A DNA stretch of 64,000 nt from Bifidobacterium mizhiense (GTDB lineage: Bacteria; Actinomycetota; Actinomycetes; Actinomycetales; Bifidobacteriaceae): assembly GCF_020884755.1 (NCBI RefSeq), contig NZ_BPWE01000002.1, forward strand, positions 62,001 through 126,000. Direction: 5' to 3'. The position numbers and the translations under genes are program-made. Shown here one piece after another: positions 1 through 8,566 of this stretch. The notes under the pieces were generated by a model. That model was not told where the DNA came from and searched no databases. It saw only the letters and a list, made by a program, of their open reading frames with translations. How positions within the stretch are numbered: the stretch's first letter is position 1; each line of letters starts with the position of its first letter.

Positions 1-679
1 AGAAGTCGGTCATGTCCGCCAGGAAGTTGCCTGCCGCGGTGCCCAGCTGCCGCCAGCGGGCGGTCTCCTTGTAGGTCAGCAGGGTCTGCAGGGTCACGTC
101 CAGGCCGACCATGGTCACGGGCGCGCCGGAGCGGAAGAGCACGTCGGCCGCGTCCGGATCCTGGGAGATGTTGGCCTCCTGCCAGGCGTCCACATTGCCC
201 GGCACGGTCAGGGCCCCGCCCATGAGCACGATGGAACCGATGCGTTGGGCAATGTCAGGCTCCTTGGCCAGGGCGGCGGCGATATTGGTCATGGGGCCGG
301 TGGGCACGTAGACCAGATCCTTGCCATAGGTGTTGACCGCATCGATGATGAAGTCCACGGCCGACTCCGTCTCCGCCTTGCGATCCGAGTCGGGGATGGC
401 CACGTCGCCGATGCCGTTCTCTCCGTGGATGAAGGCGGAGACAGGCAGCACCTGGAAAGAGTCCGCCTTGGAGGCGTGGGACAGACCCGGGTAGACCTTG
501 ACCTCGGGGTGGCCCAGCAGGTCGGTGATGGCCAGATCGTTGCGGATGCCCTGCTCCAGCAGCACGTTGCCATAGGTGCCGGTTATGCCAATCAGCTCAA
601 CTTCGGGGCTGCCCAAGGCATAGGAGATAGCCAGAGTGTCGTCGACACCAGTGTCCAGATCCAGAATCAGCTTGCGCAT
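1..679 (-). CDS. Inosine-uridine preferring nucleoside hydrolase (3' end cut by window)
   Basis: Predicted to hydrolyse ribonucleosides to a free base and ribose for nucleoside salvage in the cytosol. The N-terminus reads MRKLILDLDTGVDDTLAI, a variant of the calcium-binding D-x-D-x-G-x-D-D signature of the nucleoside hydrolase (IunH) family. A further family block, VYVPTGPMTNIAAAL, follows near residue 120, and then GSIVLMGGA and GNVDAWQEANISQDPDAA. The frame is open to the first base of the window, so roughly the last third is missing. The ATG at 679 is the first in frame and is preceded by GGAAA. A TATGAT -10-like box lies about 80 bases upstream. It is divergent from a sugar transporter, which may supply carbon to the same part of metabolism, but nothing shows co-regulation. 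The exact base specificity cannot be read from the sequence. Confidence 0.9.
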   Translation of the reverse strand, partial: MRKLILDLDTGVDDTLAISYALGSPEVELIGITGTYGNVLLEQGIRNDLAITDLLGHPEVKVYPGLSHASKADSFQVLPVSAFIHGENGIGDVAIPDSDRKAETESAVDFIIDAVNTYGKDLVYVPTGPMTNIAAALAKEPDIAQRIGSIVLMGGALTVPGNVDAWQEANISQDPDAADVLFRSGAPVTMVGLDVTLQTLLTYKETARWRQLGTAAGNFLADMTDF

Positions 680-999
680 ACAATGTTTCCTTTCATTGCC
701 ATGGCTGTATGGAACCATGGCCGTATGCATCCACGATGTCCTTGTGGTGAATGCTTGCTTATCATATGCGAAATTGAGCAGTTTCGCTGCCCATGACATG
801 CGCAAGTCGTGGACAATATCCTCAAATGTTCATACAGCCGGCGACCAGTGCCCGGATGACGAATCCAGATAGCGAATCCAACAGCTGGTTTTCCGGCCGA
901 TTGCCCTGTCCACAATGGCGAGCCGGATCGACGGACCGCTCCCCCAGGAGCATATGATTGCTTTAATTATGCCCGGATGATCCGGCGAAAGGGGAGCCC
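680..999. promoter_or_regulatory. Divergent promoter region between nucleoside hydrolase and sugar transporter
   Basis: This 320-base stretch holds no convincing gene. On the minus strand a TATGAT -10-like hexamer occupies 761-766, upstream of the nucleoside hydrolase. Two near-identical 12-base direct repeats, CATGGCTGTATG at 700-711 and CATGGCCGTATG at 716-727, lie just in front of that gene and could be a regulator site. The transporter start at 1000 has the ribosome site GAAAGGGGAG. Promoter positions are inference. Confidence 0.35.
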
Positions 1000-2370
1000 A
1001 TGGCTGCAATCCAAGGACGGCGGCGCAATCTGCAACTGATGACCGCCCTGGGCGTACTGGCAGGCGGCCTCTACGGCTATACATTGACCGTCATCTCCGG
1101 AGCGCTGGTCAATATGAACCTGGGCTCCGGCTCGGGCGGACACCTGACGGCCGGAGAACAGGGCATGGTCACCTCAGCCCTGCTGATAGGCGCCGCACTG
1201 GGATCCTACCTGGCAGGCAAGTTCAACGACCGTTTCGGCCCCAAGCACATTATCCTGACCGGCGCCTTGCTGGCCATCCCGGGAGCCCTGCTGAGCGCCC
1301 TGGCTCCCAGCCTGGCCCTGCTGGGACTGGGAAGACTGATCATCGGAGCCGGCATCGGCATGACCTCCACCATCGTGCCCATTTACCTGGCCGACATGGT
1401 CGGCACGGCGGAACGCGGACGGGTGGTTTCGGTCAACTCGGTCATGATCGTGGTCTGGCAGTTGCTGGCGGTCAGCGTCAATGCCATCCTGGACCGGATG
1501 GGTGCCGACTGGCGGACCATGCTCTGGGCCCTCGTGCCGCCGGCCATCCTGCTGGCCCTGCTGGCCTGCTTCCTGCATGACAGCCCGGCCCACCTGATCC
1601 GCCGAGGCCAGCCGGACCAGGCAGCAGCCTTCCTTCAGTCCACCCGCGACCAGGCAGAGGCCCGGGTGACCATGCAGGAGCTGTCGCAGCCAGCGAGCGC
1701 GAAGACCCCCAGCTTCAAGGCCCCCTGGCTGCGGCGGGTGCTGATCGTGGGCATCGGCGTGGCCATGATCAACCAGCTGACCGGACTGAACATCGTCAAC
1801 TATTACGCGCCGACCATCTTCACCGACACCCTGGGCTTCGACCCCTCACTATCAATGATCGCCACCGTGCCCGTCATCCTGGTCTCCGCCGTAGCGGCCA
1901 CCATCGGAGGGCTGGGACTGATCGACCGTTTCGACCGTCGCGCCATTCTGGCTGTAGGACTTGCAGGCACTATCGTCTTCCTGGCCGCTATCGGGGTCTG
2001 CTACCGATTCGTCGGCGCCCCGGGCTCCGGGTCACGGACGGCCGCCTGGATCATGATCGGCATGATGATGATCTATGTGGTCTTCGTCCAGGGCCTGGTG
2101 GCCCCGGTCACCTGGCTGCTCCTGTCCGAGATCTTCCCCCAGCAGATCAAGAGCCGCGGCATGGGCTACGCCAACGTGGCCATGAACCTGACCAACTTCG
2201 GGCTCTCCCTGGTCTTCCCCACCCTGCTGGCCCGTCTGGGCGGCACCGGCACCTACCTGCTCTTCGCCCTGATCAATGTGTGCGCCCTGGTGTTCGCCTG
2301 GATCATGGTGCCCGAGACCCGAGGCAAGAGCCTGGCCCAGATCGAGCAGGAGGCCCGGGACCAGGCATGA
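1000..2370 (+). CDS. MFS sugar porter (sugar:proton symporter type)
   Basis: A 456-residue polytopic membrane protein of the major facilitator sugar-porter family, predicted to import a monosaccharide or related polyol. It begins with GVLAGGLYGYTLTVISGAL, the family's first helix, then shows FNDRFGPKH between helices 2 and 3, GRLIIGAGIGM in helix 4, INQLTGLNIVNYYAPTIF in helix 7, DRFDRRAI in the loop between helices 8 and 9, and the terminal signature VPETRGKSL. Twelve hydrophobic segments are visible. The start is chosen for the strong ribosome site GAAAGGGGAG six bases upstream. It appears monocistronic: the next gene is on the opposite strand, with a terminator-like hairpin between them. 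The substrate cannot be assigned. Confidence 0.9.
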   Translation: MAAIQGRRRNLQLMTALGVLAGGLYGYTLTVISGALVNMNLGSGSGGHLTAGEQGMVTSALLIGAALGSYLAGKFNDRFGPKHIILTGALLAIPGALLSALAPSLALLGLGRLIIGAGIGMTSTIVPIYLADMVGTAERGRVVSVNSVMIVVWQLLAVSVNAILDRMGADWRTMLWALVPPAILLALLACFLHDSPAHLIRRGQPDQAAAFLQSTRDQAEARVTMQELSQPASAKTPSFKAPWLRRVLIVGIGVAMINQLTGLNIVNYYAPTIFTDTLGFDPSLSMIATVPVILVSAVAATIGGLGLIDRFDRRAILAVGLAGTIVFLAAIGVCYRFVGAPGSGSRTAAWIMIGMMMIYVVFVQGLVAPVTWLLLSEIFPQQIKSRGMGYANVAMNLTNFGLSLVFPTLLARLGGTGTYLLFALINVCALVFAWIMVPETRGKSLAQIEQEARDQA

Positions 2371-2380
2371 AATCGGGCAT

Positions 2381-2414
2381 AAAAAGAGGGCGGAACCGAA
2401 CACCAGCCCGCCCT
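2381..2414 (-). terminator. Rho-independent terminator of the 67-aa gene
   Basis: AGGGCGG at 2387-2393 pairs perfectly with CCGCCCT at 2408-2414. Read on the minus strand the stem is followed by CTTTTT, the classic intrinsic terminator layout. It may also stop plus-strand transcription of the sugar porter. Confidence 0.65.
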
Positions 2415-2418
2415 TATG

Positions 2419-2438
2419 GAATCTGATACTTCAGATTC
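2419..2438. other. Perfect 8-bp hairpin between convergent genes
   Basis: GAATCTGA (2419-2426) and TCAGATTC (2431-2438) are perfect inverted repeats around a 4-base loop, directly after the stop of the 67-aa gene. No U-tract follows on either strand, so it could stabilise the 3' end of the transcript or assist the neighbouring terminator. Confidence 0.45.
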
Positions 2439-2445
2439 TGATGCC

Positions 2446-2649
2446 TCAGATGTTGAAGGCCTTCTTGGCCAGCTTGGCGATGGTGTCGCCGCCCAGCTGT
2501 GCGACATCATTCTTGCACTGGTTAATCCTGCCGAAGAGCTGGTCCGCGTCGTTGTACGACAGCGGCTGGCCGATCTCCTTGGACAGGTCAACCAGCTGGT
2601 CGATGGTCTCCAGGTTGCTCAGCTTCTCTACCAAGGTCTTCTCGTCCAT
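2446..2649 (-). CDS. Small hypothetical protein, 67 aa
   Basis: I do not recognise this family. The product is a soluble, largely helical-looking 67-residue peptide, beginning MDEKTLVEKLSNLET and ending GDTIAKLAKKAFNI, with a single cysteine and no signal peptide or membrane segment. It is supported as a real gene by a strong ribosome site (AGAGGAG, 6 bases before the ATG), a candidate TATGAT -10 box at 2722-2727, and its own intrinsic terminator immediately downstream. It follows the esterase on the same strand after a 113-base gap, so it is probably transcribed from its own promoter. A role as a small regulatory or binding protein is possible but unproven. Confidence 0.7.
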   Translation of the reverse strand: MDEKTLVEKLSNLETIDQLVDLSKEIGQPLSYNDADQLFGRINQCKNDVAQLGGDTIAKLAKKAFNI

Positions 2650-2721
2650 GAATCACTCCTCTGTAAGCGGCGGTGCAGACACCGGGGGCCTTGCGCCATC
2701 GATGCCCACCTTTCTCCTCCC

Positions 2722-2727
2722 ATCATA
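2722..2727 (-). promoter_or_regulatory. Candidate -10 box for the 67-aa gene
   Basis: On the minus strand this reads TATGAT, inside GGCTATGATGG, about 70 bases upstream of the small gene's ATG. No convincing -35 box was found, so the call rests on the -10 hexamer and its position. Confidence 0.3.
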
Positions 2728-2762
2728 GCCAGCGACCGGATGAACCGGGCGCGCATAGAGGC

Positions 2763-3800
2763 TCAAATCAGGTCGTAGGAGAAATCGTGGATCTGATCCA
2801 GGGTCTGCCGACTCTCCTCCAGCCAGGTCATGGCCACCGGATAGACGTGTCCCAGGGTCTGCAGACGGTTGGGCCGCAGGTCATGCAACTCGAAGTCGCG
2901 GCCCTTCCTGCACAGAATCTCGGCCATCTTGAGCGCGTCGCCCTGCAGGAAGTCGTCGGCGCTGGTGTTCAGGAATACCGGCGGCATGTGGACCATGTCG
3001 ACCATGGTCGTCAGGTCGGCCACCTGGTCGCCCCCAGCCTGCACGAAGCTCCTGAAGAAGGATGGAGCGACCCTTGTCAGGTCATCGGTGGGGGAACCGG
3101 TTGGATGGAAGTCTTCCAGATCCACCGATAAGTAAGGAGTTAGATCGAGCAGACCTGATACCAAGGCCGCGCCCCGAGGCTGCAGACCAGCAGGTTTCAG
3201 ACCCAGCCGTTGCGCAAATTGGTCATCGGACTCGACAGCCAGCGTATAGAGTGCCAGGGTGCCTCCGGCCGAGTCTCCCGTCAAAAAGATTCTGTCGGGC
3301 GAAACCGGATACTCGTCCAAGTGGTTCTTGATCCAAGTGAGGGCCGTCAGCACGTCACTCAACTGGCCCATGAAATCGGTGCTGGGGATCAGCCGGTAGT
3401 TGACCGAGAAGACCGCAAAGCCTCGCTGGGCCAGATGGGTGCAGAAGTTTCGGTTGAGCTCCTTGTAGCCATACATGAACCCGCCGCCGTGGATGTCGAT
3501 GTAGACAGGAGTCACCCTACCGTTGCGCAACAGGGCATCATGAGGCAGGTAAAGATCCAGCTTGTGGGCGCGCAGACCGTCGTCCACATAGGCGATGTCG
3601 TTGAGGCAGTCCACCCCCTCGGGCACCTGCCAGTGACGGGAGCGTGGAGCATCCATGCGCCCGAAGGTCAGCCGGGAGCCCAGAACGGTCTTGGCTATAT
3701 CGGCCCTGCAATCACCTAGGTCCCTATCGACCTCAGTCCAACCCTCCAGGAGTTCACGTTCCTCGTCGGTTACGGTCATGTCTGTATCTTTGCTCATCAT
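2763..3800 (-). CDS. Alpha/beta hydrolase, carboxylesterase (HSL/acetyl-esterase type)
   Basis: A 345-residue cytosolic esterase of the hormone-sensitive-lipase-like alpha/beta hydrolase group. The oxyanion-hole motif HGGGFMYG is near residue 105. The nucleophile elbow GDSAGG is near residue 175. The late acid and histidine are plausible in ADDFLQGD and GHVYPV. Such enzymes remove acetyl or other short acyl groups from sugars or small esters. Its ATG overlaps the stop of the upstream sugar transporter in an ATGA junction, so the two are translationally coupled. The simplest inference is that the transporter imports an esterified or glycosidic compound that this enzyme trims. A divergent AraC-type regulator upstream completes a small utilisation unit. 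The real substrate is unknown. Confidence 0.82.
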   Translation of the reverse strand: MMSKDTDMTVTDEERELLEGWTEVDRDLGDCRADIAKTVLGSRLTFGRMDAPRSRHWQVPEGVDCLNDIAYVDDGLRAHKLDLYLPHDALLRNGRVTPVYIDIHGGGFMYGYKELNRNFCTHLAQRGFAVFSVNYRLIPSTDFMGQLSDVLTALTWIKNHLDEYPVSPDRIFLTGDSAGGTLALYTLAVESDDQFAQRLGLKPAGLQPRGAALVSGLLDLTPYLSVDLEDFHPTGSPTDDLTRVAPSFFRSFVQAGGDQVADLTTMVDMVHMPPVFLNTSADDFLQGDALKMAEILCRKGRDFELHDLRPNRLQTLGHVYPVAMTWLEESRQTLDQIHDFSYDLI

Positions 3801-5248
3801 TCAGCCTTCATATCTTCCAGCTCTACGCCGTTGGTCTCTGGCAGAACCTTCAGAACAAACAGCAGGCTCAACGCCGCGAAGACGGTGTACAGCAAATATA
3901 CGTTGCCAGTGCCGATCACATCCCTCAGCCAGGGGAAGGAGGTGGACACCAAAAAATTCCCGATCCAGTTGAAGGCGGTTGCTACGGCCACGCCCATGGC
4001 ACGGATATTGTTGGGGAAAATTTCACCAATGACCACCCACATAGCCGGCCCCCAGGTGCCACAGAATGTGAAGTAGAAGAGGTAGACCGCTACCAGAGTG
4101 AGCGGCGCCCACACACCCTTCAAGGACAGGCCCGCAGCAGTGACCTGGGCATGGTAGAAACCGAAAGTAGCGATAAGGAGGAAAATGGCCATACCGGCGG
4201 AACCGAAGGCCAGAAGCTTTCTCCGGCCGATCCTGTCAATCAGGGCCATGGAAACGATCATGGGGATGAACGCGACAAACGCACGGATAACCGAGATGTT
4301 CAATGCCTGCTGCTCAGAGAAACCAAGGGATCGCCAAAGGCTGGAATCATAGTAAAGAATGATGTTGACCCCGTTGAACTGCTGGAACAGCGCCACAGCA
4401 ATGGCTATCCAGACCACCTTTTTGAGGCCGCAGGTGCGTCCTCGCAGGTCGGACAGGCGGGGGGTGGTCTCGCTGCCGACCGAGAGCCTTATCTGAGCCA
4501 CCTTTGCCTGCGGATCCCGGGTGCCGTTGAGTTGCCTGAGCAGGTCGGCAGCCTCCTGATCGCGTCCTTTCATGACCAGGTACCGGGGCGATTCGGGCAA
4601 CTTGAAGCAGACAACCAACATGATCAGAGCAGGGACCAGCATCATCAGCAGCATCCACCGCCATGTGGGCACGGAAAACCACAGAGCCTGGTCAGCTCCG
4701 CCCGAACTCTTGGCCAGCACATTGTTGACTATGACGGAAGCAAACATACCGATTCCCACCGCGAACTGCTGGAAGCTGGTCAGGAATCCACGCATTTTGG
4801 TGGGAGAAACCTCGGCGATATAGGCTGGGCCGACCACCGAAGCAAAGCCCACACCAATGCCGCCGATGATTCGGAAGAGCAAGAAACTCCATATCTCCGG
4901 AGCGAATGCCGACCCTATTGAACTGACCACGAAGAGCAAAGCAGCCGAAAGCATGATCTTTACTCGACCAAATCGGTCAGCCAATTTGCCGGCGAACCAG
5001 GCACCGATTACGCAGCCCAAGAGGGCAGCCGATACGGACATACCGCTCATGAAGCTGTTCAGGCCAAAACCTGATTTTGTGCCGGCGATGGAATCCACGG
5101 CCCCGTTGATCACTGCGGTGTCGTAACCGAACAGCAATCCCCCTGTTGCCCCTGCCAGACAGACCAAGATGATGCGGCGTCGCACAGACGGATCAAGCAC
5201 TTCCGTCATATCACCAGACGATGATGATTGATTGTTATTTTGTGACAC
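3797..5248 (-). CDS. MFS sugar porter, co-transcribed with the esterase
   Basis: A 483-residue sugar-porter family symporter. Family marks are GGLLFGYDTAVINGA in helix 1, DRFGRVK after helix 2, LPESPRYLV in the central loop, QQFNGVNIILYY in helix 7, DRIGRRKL in the loop between helices 8 and 9, and LPETNG at the end of helix 12. I chose the GTG start at 5248 because AAAGGAG lies five bases upstream; a GTG at 5272 is also in frame but lacks a ribosome site. Its stop overlaps the esterase start by four bases. The paralogue at 1000-2370 belongs to the same family but is clearly diverged. Expression is probably controlled by the divergent AraC-type protein. Confidence 0.9.
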   Translation of the reverse strand: MSQNNNQSSSSGDMTEVLDPSVRRRIILVCLAGATGGLLFGYDTAVINGAVDSIAGTKSGFGLNSFMSGMSVSAALLGCVIGAWFAGKLADRFGRVKIMLSAALLFVVSSIGSAFAPEIWSFLLFRIIGGIGVGFASVVGPAYIAEVSPTKMRGFLTSFQQFAVGIGMFASVIVNNVLAKSSGGADQALWFSVPTWRWMLLMMLVPALIMLVVCFKLPESPRYLVMKGRDQEAADLLRQLNGTRDPQAKVAQIRLSVGSETTPRLSDLRGRTCGLKKVVWIAIAVALFQQFNGVNIILYYDSSLWRSLGFSEQQALNISVIRAFVAFIPMIVSMALIDRIGRRKLLAFGSAGMAIFLLIATFGFYHAQVTAAGLSLKGVWAPLTLVAVYLFYFTFCGTWGPAMWVVIGEIFPNNIRAMGVAVATAFNWIGNFLVSTSFPWLRDVIGTGNVYLLYTVFAALSLLFVLKVLPETNGVELEDMKAE

Positions 5249-5284
5249 GGTCACTCCTTTGTAGCATGACACATCGTTACCACA

Positions 5285-5300
5285 AAGATATACGTATCTT
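5285..5300. promoter_or_regulatory. Inverted repeat in the divergent transporter/AraC promoter region
   Basis: AAGATA and TATCTT flank a 4-base TACG centre in the 159-base gap between the transporter GTG and the regulator ATG. It is the clearest dyad in that gap and a reasonable operator candidate. Binding by the neighbouring regulator is inference. Confidence 0.35.
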
Positions 5301-5407
5301 AGGGTCTGAGAGCGTCAATCGGTGACCCGAATAAGACATTTTGTGACCTATCTGCCAGGTGAAATGAAATAATGTACAGACTGCTTTCCACGGAAAGGAG
5401 ATGTACT

Positions 5408-6349
5408 ATGCCACAGCGTCCACAAAGCGCCCATCAGTACAACACGGTGATCAGCCCTGACTTCTTGGAAGAGGACATTTATCCAGAGGGCTATCCGGGA
5501 CTGGTCATCGTTCATCACGACAACGACGAATTGGTCAGCGCCCATTGGCATCAGGGTCTGGAAGCAATCCATATCATCCGTGGGGGCGGCACCTTCCAGG
5601 TCGAAGACCAGCACTACATGCTCAGCGACAATGACAGCCTGCTGATCAGCCCCTATCAGATGCATCAGGGTCGCACGGTGGATCATAGCCAAGGTATGGT
5701 CAAAATCATCTCAGTCACCTTCAACAATGAAGTCGTCGGACGGATGTACCCCTTTGCCGATAGGTTTCTTTTCTCGCTCTCCGCTCCCCACGCCAACGCA
5801 GAAGACCGGAAGAATCTGGACCAGCTGATGCTCGAGATCGGCAGCCTGTATGAGCAGCAGGACACGGCTTCGGCCTTTCTGCTGAATGCCACACTTTTTC
5901 AGTTGCTGCACCTGCTGTACACCAGGTTCACCATCGGTGTGCGACCGCCGGAATCAATCAGGTCAGGGCGCAATGTCACCAGACAGATCCTTGGCTATCT
6001 AGCCAACCACCACACGGAGAATCTGACGGAGCGGACCGTGGCAGCCTACTTCGGCTACAGCAGGGAGCACTTCAGCCGTCTATTCCGAAAGACCACTGGC
6101 TCCACCTTCAAGTCCTATCTGACCAAATTGAGACTGGACGACGCCAAAGCCAACATGGATCGATCCAATGGCCCCATAACAGACATCGCCGCGGATGCCG
6201 GATTCCCCAGTCTGACCAGTTTCACTCGAGCCTTCACTCGTGAGTACGGGATTACACCCCGACAATATCGAAGGGAGCATCTCCATATCGATCAAACAGC
6301 ATTACCGACGAACGGCGACAATCTACGGGACAAGCAACAATCCTCATAA
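5408..6349 (+). CDS. AraC-family transcriptional regulator
   Basis: A 313-residue regulator with an N-terminal cupin-type ligand-binding half and a C-terminal double helix-turn-helix. The sensor half contains HWHQGLEAIHIIRGGG near residue 40, typical of the AraC beta-barrel. The DNA-binding half runs from about residue 195, with LTERTVAAYFGYSREHFSRL as the first helix-turn-helix, and ends with the family signature IAADAGFPSLTSFTRAFTRE followed by YGITPRQYR. The start at 5408 is chosen because GAAAGGAG sits directly upstream; an upstream in-frame ATG at 5372 has no such site. It is divergent from the transporter-esterase operon, so it probably activates or represses that operon in response to a sugar or glycoside. 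Confidence 0.88.
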   Translation: MPQRPQSAHQYNTVISPDFLEEDIYPEGYPGLVIVHHDNDELVSAHWHQGLEAIHIIRGGGTFQVEDQHYMLSDNDSLLISPYQMHQGRTVDHSQGMVKIISVTFNNEVVGRMYPFADRFLFSLSAPHANAEDRKNLDQLMLEIGSLYEQQDTASAFLLNATLFQLLHLLYTRFTIGVRPPESIRSGRNVTRQILGYLANHHTENLTERTVAAYFGYSREHFSRLFRKTTGSTFKSYLTKLRLDDAKANMDRSNGPITDIAADAGFPSLTSFTRAFTREYGITPRQYRREHLHIDQTALPTNGDNLRDKQQSS

Positions 6350-6422
6350 AATATTTGCTCGATGGGTAATAAGCCAAACTCCGGCAAACGGACACTCTTG
6401 CCCTTGATCGCGCTCCCGCCGG

Positions 6423-6428
6423 TAGAAT
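6423..6428 (+). promoter_or_regulatory. Candidate -10 box of the DUF4391 gene
   Basis: TAGAAT lies about 30 bases before the ATG at 6457 and overlaps the alternative ATG at 6427. That overlap argues for the downstream start codon. No strong -35 hexamer at 17-base spacing is visible. Confidence 0.35.
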
Positions 6429-6456
6429 GACGGAAACAGCGACAGAAAGGCCAAGG

Positions 6457-7176
6457 ATGACAATCGCAAGCTACGAAGGTGTGTCCGCGCTCTCCCTGGG
6501 CCTGCCGCCCACCACCGCCATTCCGGCAGCCAAAGGGGAACTGCCCATAAGAGCTTTCACCACGCGACCGCCCGTCTCTTCACGGCTGCGTCAGCACTTC
6601 TCCACCAGCGTTGACAGGATCGTCATGCTGGCCCTGCTGCGGCCCGGTACCGTCCCTGTAACGGATGGCGCGCACTGCCATGAGGTGCTGGTCATGGCCA
6701 TCGGGTTGAAGACCCCCGATGTGCCGGAGGATGTGCTGGAACATATCGCTGCCATGCGCTCCTCAGGCATGGTCTTCATCACCATTCACCAGGGCGAAGA
6801 GGGTCTCGTCTGCACGCCGGCCGTCCGCCGAGCCCTGCCCACTAAAGCCGGTCATGAGACCAGGCACACACTCCACCTGGGCAGACCCCGCCCTGCCAAT
6901 GAGACCAATCTGACCCTAGCCGGCGACGATATGGACCAGCTCTGGGACAGCTTGTGCGCCCAAGTGACCCTGGATCAGACCGACGGTACGGATCTTGACA
7001 ACCGACTCGCCGTCCGCGAGCGCATCGAACTGCTCAAGGCCCAGGAGGCCAAGCTGTCAGGAGACCATAGCCGGGCCAAAACCACCCAGGACCGCAACAC
7101 AGCCTTCGCCAAACTCCAAAAGGTCCGTGCCGAGCTGAAGCAGCTTTCCGCCGATGACCAGGCGGCGGAGGTTTAG
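6457..7176 (+). CDS. DUF4391 domain protein
   Basis: About 239 residues. The body resembles DUF4391 proteins: an N-terminal PTTAIPAAKGELPIRAF segment, a hydrophobic core around VDRIVMLALLRPGTV, and a charged C-terminal helix (ERIELLKAQEAKLSGDHSRA) likely to form a coiled coil. No catalytic residues are known for the family. In other bacteria DUF4391 genes are often found with restriction-modification or SNF2/DEAD-helicase genes, but no such partner is present here. The ATG at 6457 is preferred because GAAAGG lies six bases upstream and the ATG at 6427 overlaps a -10-like box. Family assignment is from memory of the pattern, so moderately sure. Confidence 0.6.
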   Translation: MTIASYEGVSALSLGLPPTTAIPAAKGELPIRAFTTRPPVSSRLRQHFSTSVDRIVMLALLRPGTVPVTDGAHCHEVLVMAIGLKTPDVPEDVLEHIAAMRSSGMVFITIHQGEEGLVCTPAVRRALPTKAGHETRHTLHLGRPRPANETNLTLAGDDMDQLWDSLCAQVTLDQTDGTDLDNRLAVRERIELLKAQEAKLSGDHSRAKTTQDRNTAFAKLQKVRAELKQLSADDQAAEV

Positions 7177-7405
7177 GCGGCAGAGTACAGGATCGCAGAG
7201 ACGAGCCAGGCCTAGTCTGACCTGGTCAAACTTGCCCAGGCGGATCGTAAACCTCATCCACGCCATGGCCGTGCCCGAACCCATGCTGTCACCCACCGTC
7301 GGCATCCTGAACAGCAGCTCTTTCACCAAGTCCATCAACATGACCCTGGTGGCCATGCTGGTCTATCTGGTCTTCTGAAACGACGGGTCAGGAAAGGTCA
7401 CAACC

Positions 7406-8536
7406 ATGAAAATCATCATTGCACCCGACTCCTTCAAAGGCAGCCTGACCGCCAAGGAGGCTGCAGAGGCCATCGAACGCGGATTGCGACGCAGCCCCCT
7501 CAAGGCCGAAACGGTCCTGGTGCCCATGGCCGACGGCGGCGAGGGCACGGTCCAGTCCCTAGTCGATGCCACAGGAGGCCATATGATCCAGACCCAGGTC
7601 ACCGGACCTCTGGGCCAGACTGTCACTGCCAGATACGGCATCCTGGGCGACGGACGGACAGCCGTCATCGAGATGGCCGCAGCCAGCGGCATCCAGTTCG
7701 TCAACGAACAAACCCGCGATCCGCTGGTCACCACCACCTACGGCACTGGCGAGCTGATCAGCAAAGCCCTGGACCAGGGCGCGCAGGAGATCATCGTCGG
7801 CCTGGGCGGCTCGGCCACCAACGACGGCGGCGCCGGTATGGCCCAGGCCCTGGGAGCCCGGCTCCTGGACGCTGAAGGACATGAGCTGACCCAGGGAGGA
7901 GCAGCACTGGCCCGGCTGGACCGGATTGATATCTCCGGGCTGGATCCCCGTTTGGCCCGCACCCGCATTCGTCTGGCCTCGGACGTAACCAACCCCCTGA
8001 CCGGCCCCGAAGGTGCCTCGGCCGTCTTCGGCCCGCAAAAGGGGGCGGACCCATCCATGGTGGCCACCCTGGATGCGGCCCTGGCCCACTATGCAGCCGT
8101 CATTCGCAAAGATCTGCACCGGGAGGTGGAGACCAGACCGGGCGCAGGAGCCGCCGGAGGTCTGGGCGCAGGCTTCCTGGCCTTCACTCCGGCCGTCATG
8201 GCCTCGGGCGTCAATATTGTCGTAGAGACCACCCATCTCAAGGAGCTGGCCCGCGACGCCGACCTCTGCTTCACCGGCGAGGGCGGCATCGACTTCCAGA
8301 CCGGTTTCGGTAAGACTCCCATGGGCACAGCCCAGGCCGTCAAGGAGTCCTCCCTCGGCTGCAAGGTCATCGCCCTGGCAGGCAACGTGGGCGCAGGAAC
8401 CGAAGAGCTCTACAAGGTGGGCATTGACGCCATCTTCAGCATCAGCCCCGGGGCTGTCAGCCTTGAGGATGCCATGGCCAAGGCCGCCGACAACCTCGCC
8501 GCAGTGGCTGAGAACATCGGCAGGCTCCTGTCCTGA
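7406..8536 (+). CDS. glxK: Glycerate kinase
   Basis: A 376-residue member of the GarK/GlxK glycerate kinase family, which phosphorylates D-glycerate with ATP to feed lower glycolysis. Characteristic blocks are MKIIIAPDSFKGSLTAKEAA at the N-terminus, MADGGEGTV near residue 40, EMAAASGIQ near residue 90, GLGGSATNDGGAGMAQALGA near residue 130, and FTGEGGIDFQTGFGKTP near residue 290. Length agrees with the family. The start has AGGAAAGG seven bases upstream. It stands alone on the plus strand, 229 bases after the DUF4391 gene, and ends before a GC-rich hairpin. Whether it makes 2- or 3-phosphoglycerate is not readable from sequence. Confidence 0.93.
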   Translation: MKIIIAPDSFKGSLTAKEAAEAIERGLRRSPLKAETVLVPMADGGEGTVQSLVDATGGHMIQTQVTGPLGQTVTARYGILGDGRTAVIEMAAASGIQFVNEQTRDPLVTTTYGTGELISKALDQGAQEIIVGLGGSATNDGGAGMAQALGARLLDAEGHELTQGGAALARLDRIDISGLDPRLARTRIRLASDVTNPLTGPEGASAVFGPQKGADPSMVATLDAALAHYAAVIRKDLHREVETRPGAGAAGGLGAGFLAFTPAVMASGVNIVVETTHLKELARDADLCFTGEGGIDFQTGFGKTPMGTAQAVKESSLGCKVIALAGNVGAGTEELYKVGIDAIFSISPGAVSLEDAMAKAADNLAAVAENIGRLLS

Positions 8537-8566
8537 TCCGGCTCTTGGATTAACAGAACAACTAAA

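Noticed and set aside
7177-7378. A possible transporter C-terminal remnant ending in NMTLVAMLVYLVF before glycerate kinase
   Set aside because: The hydrophobic tail is suggestive, but it matches no family I can name and has no frame continuity; too weak to call a pseudogene.
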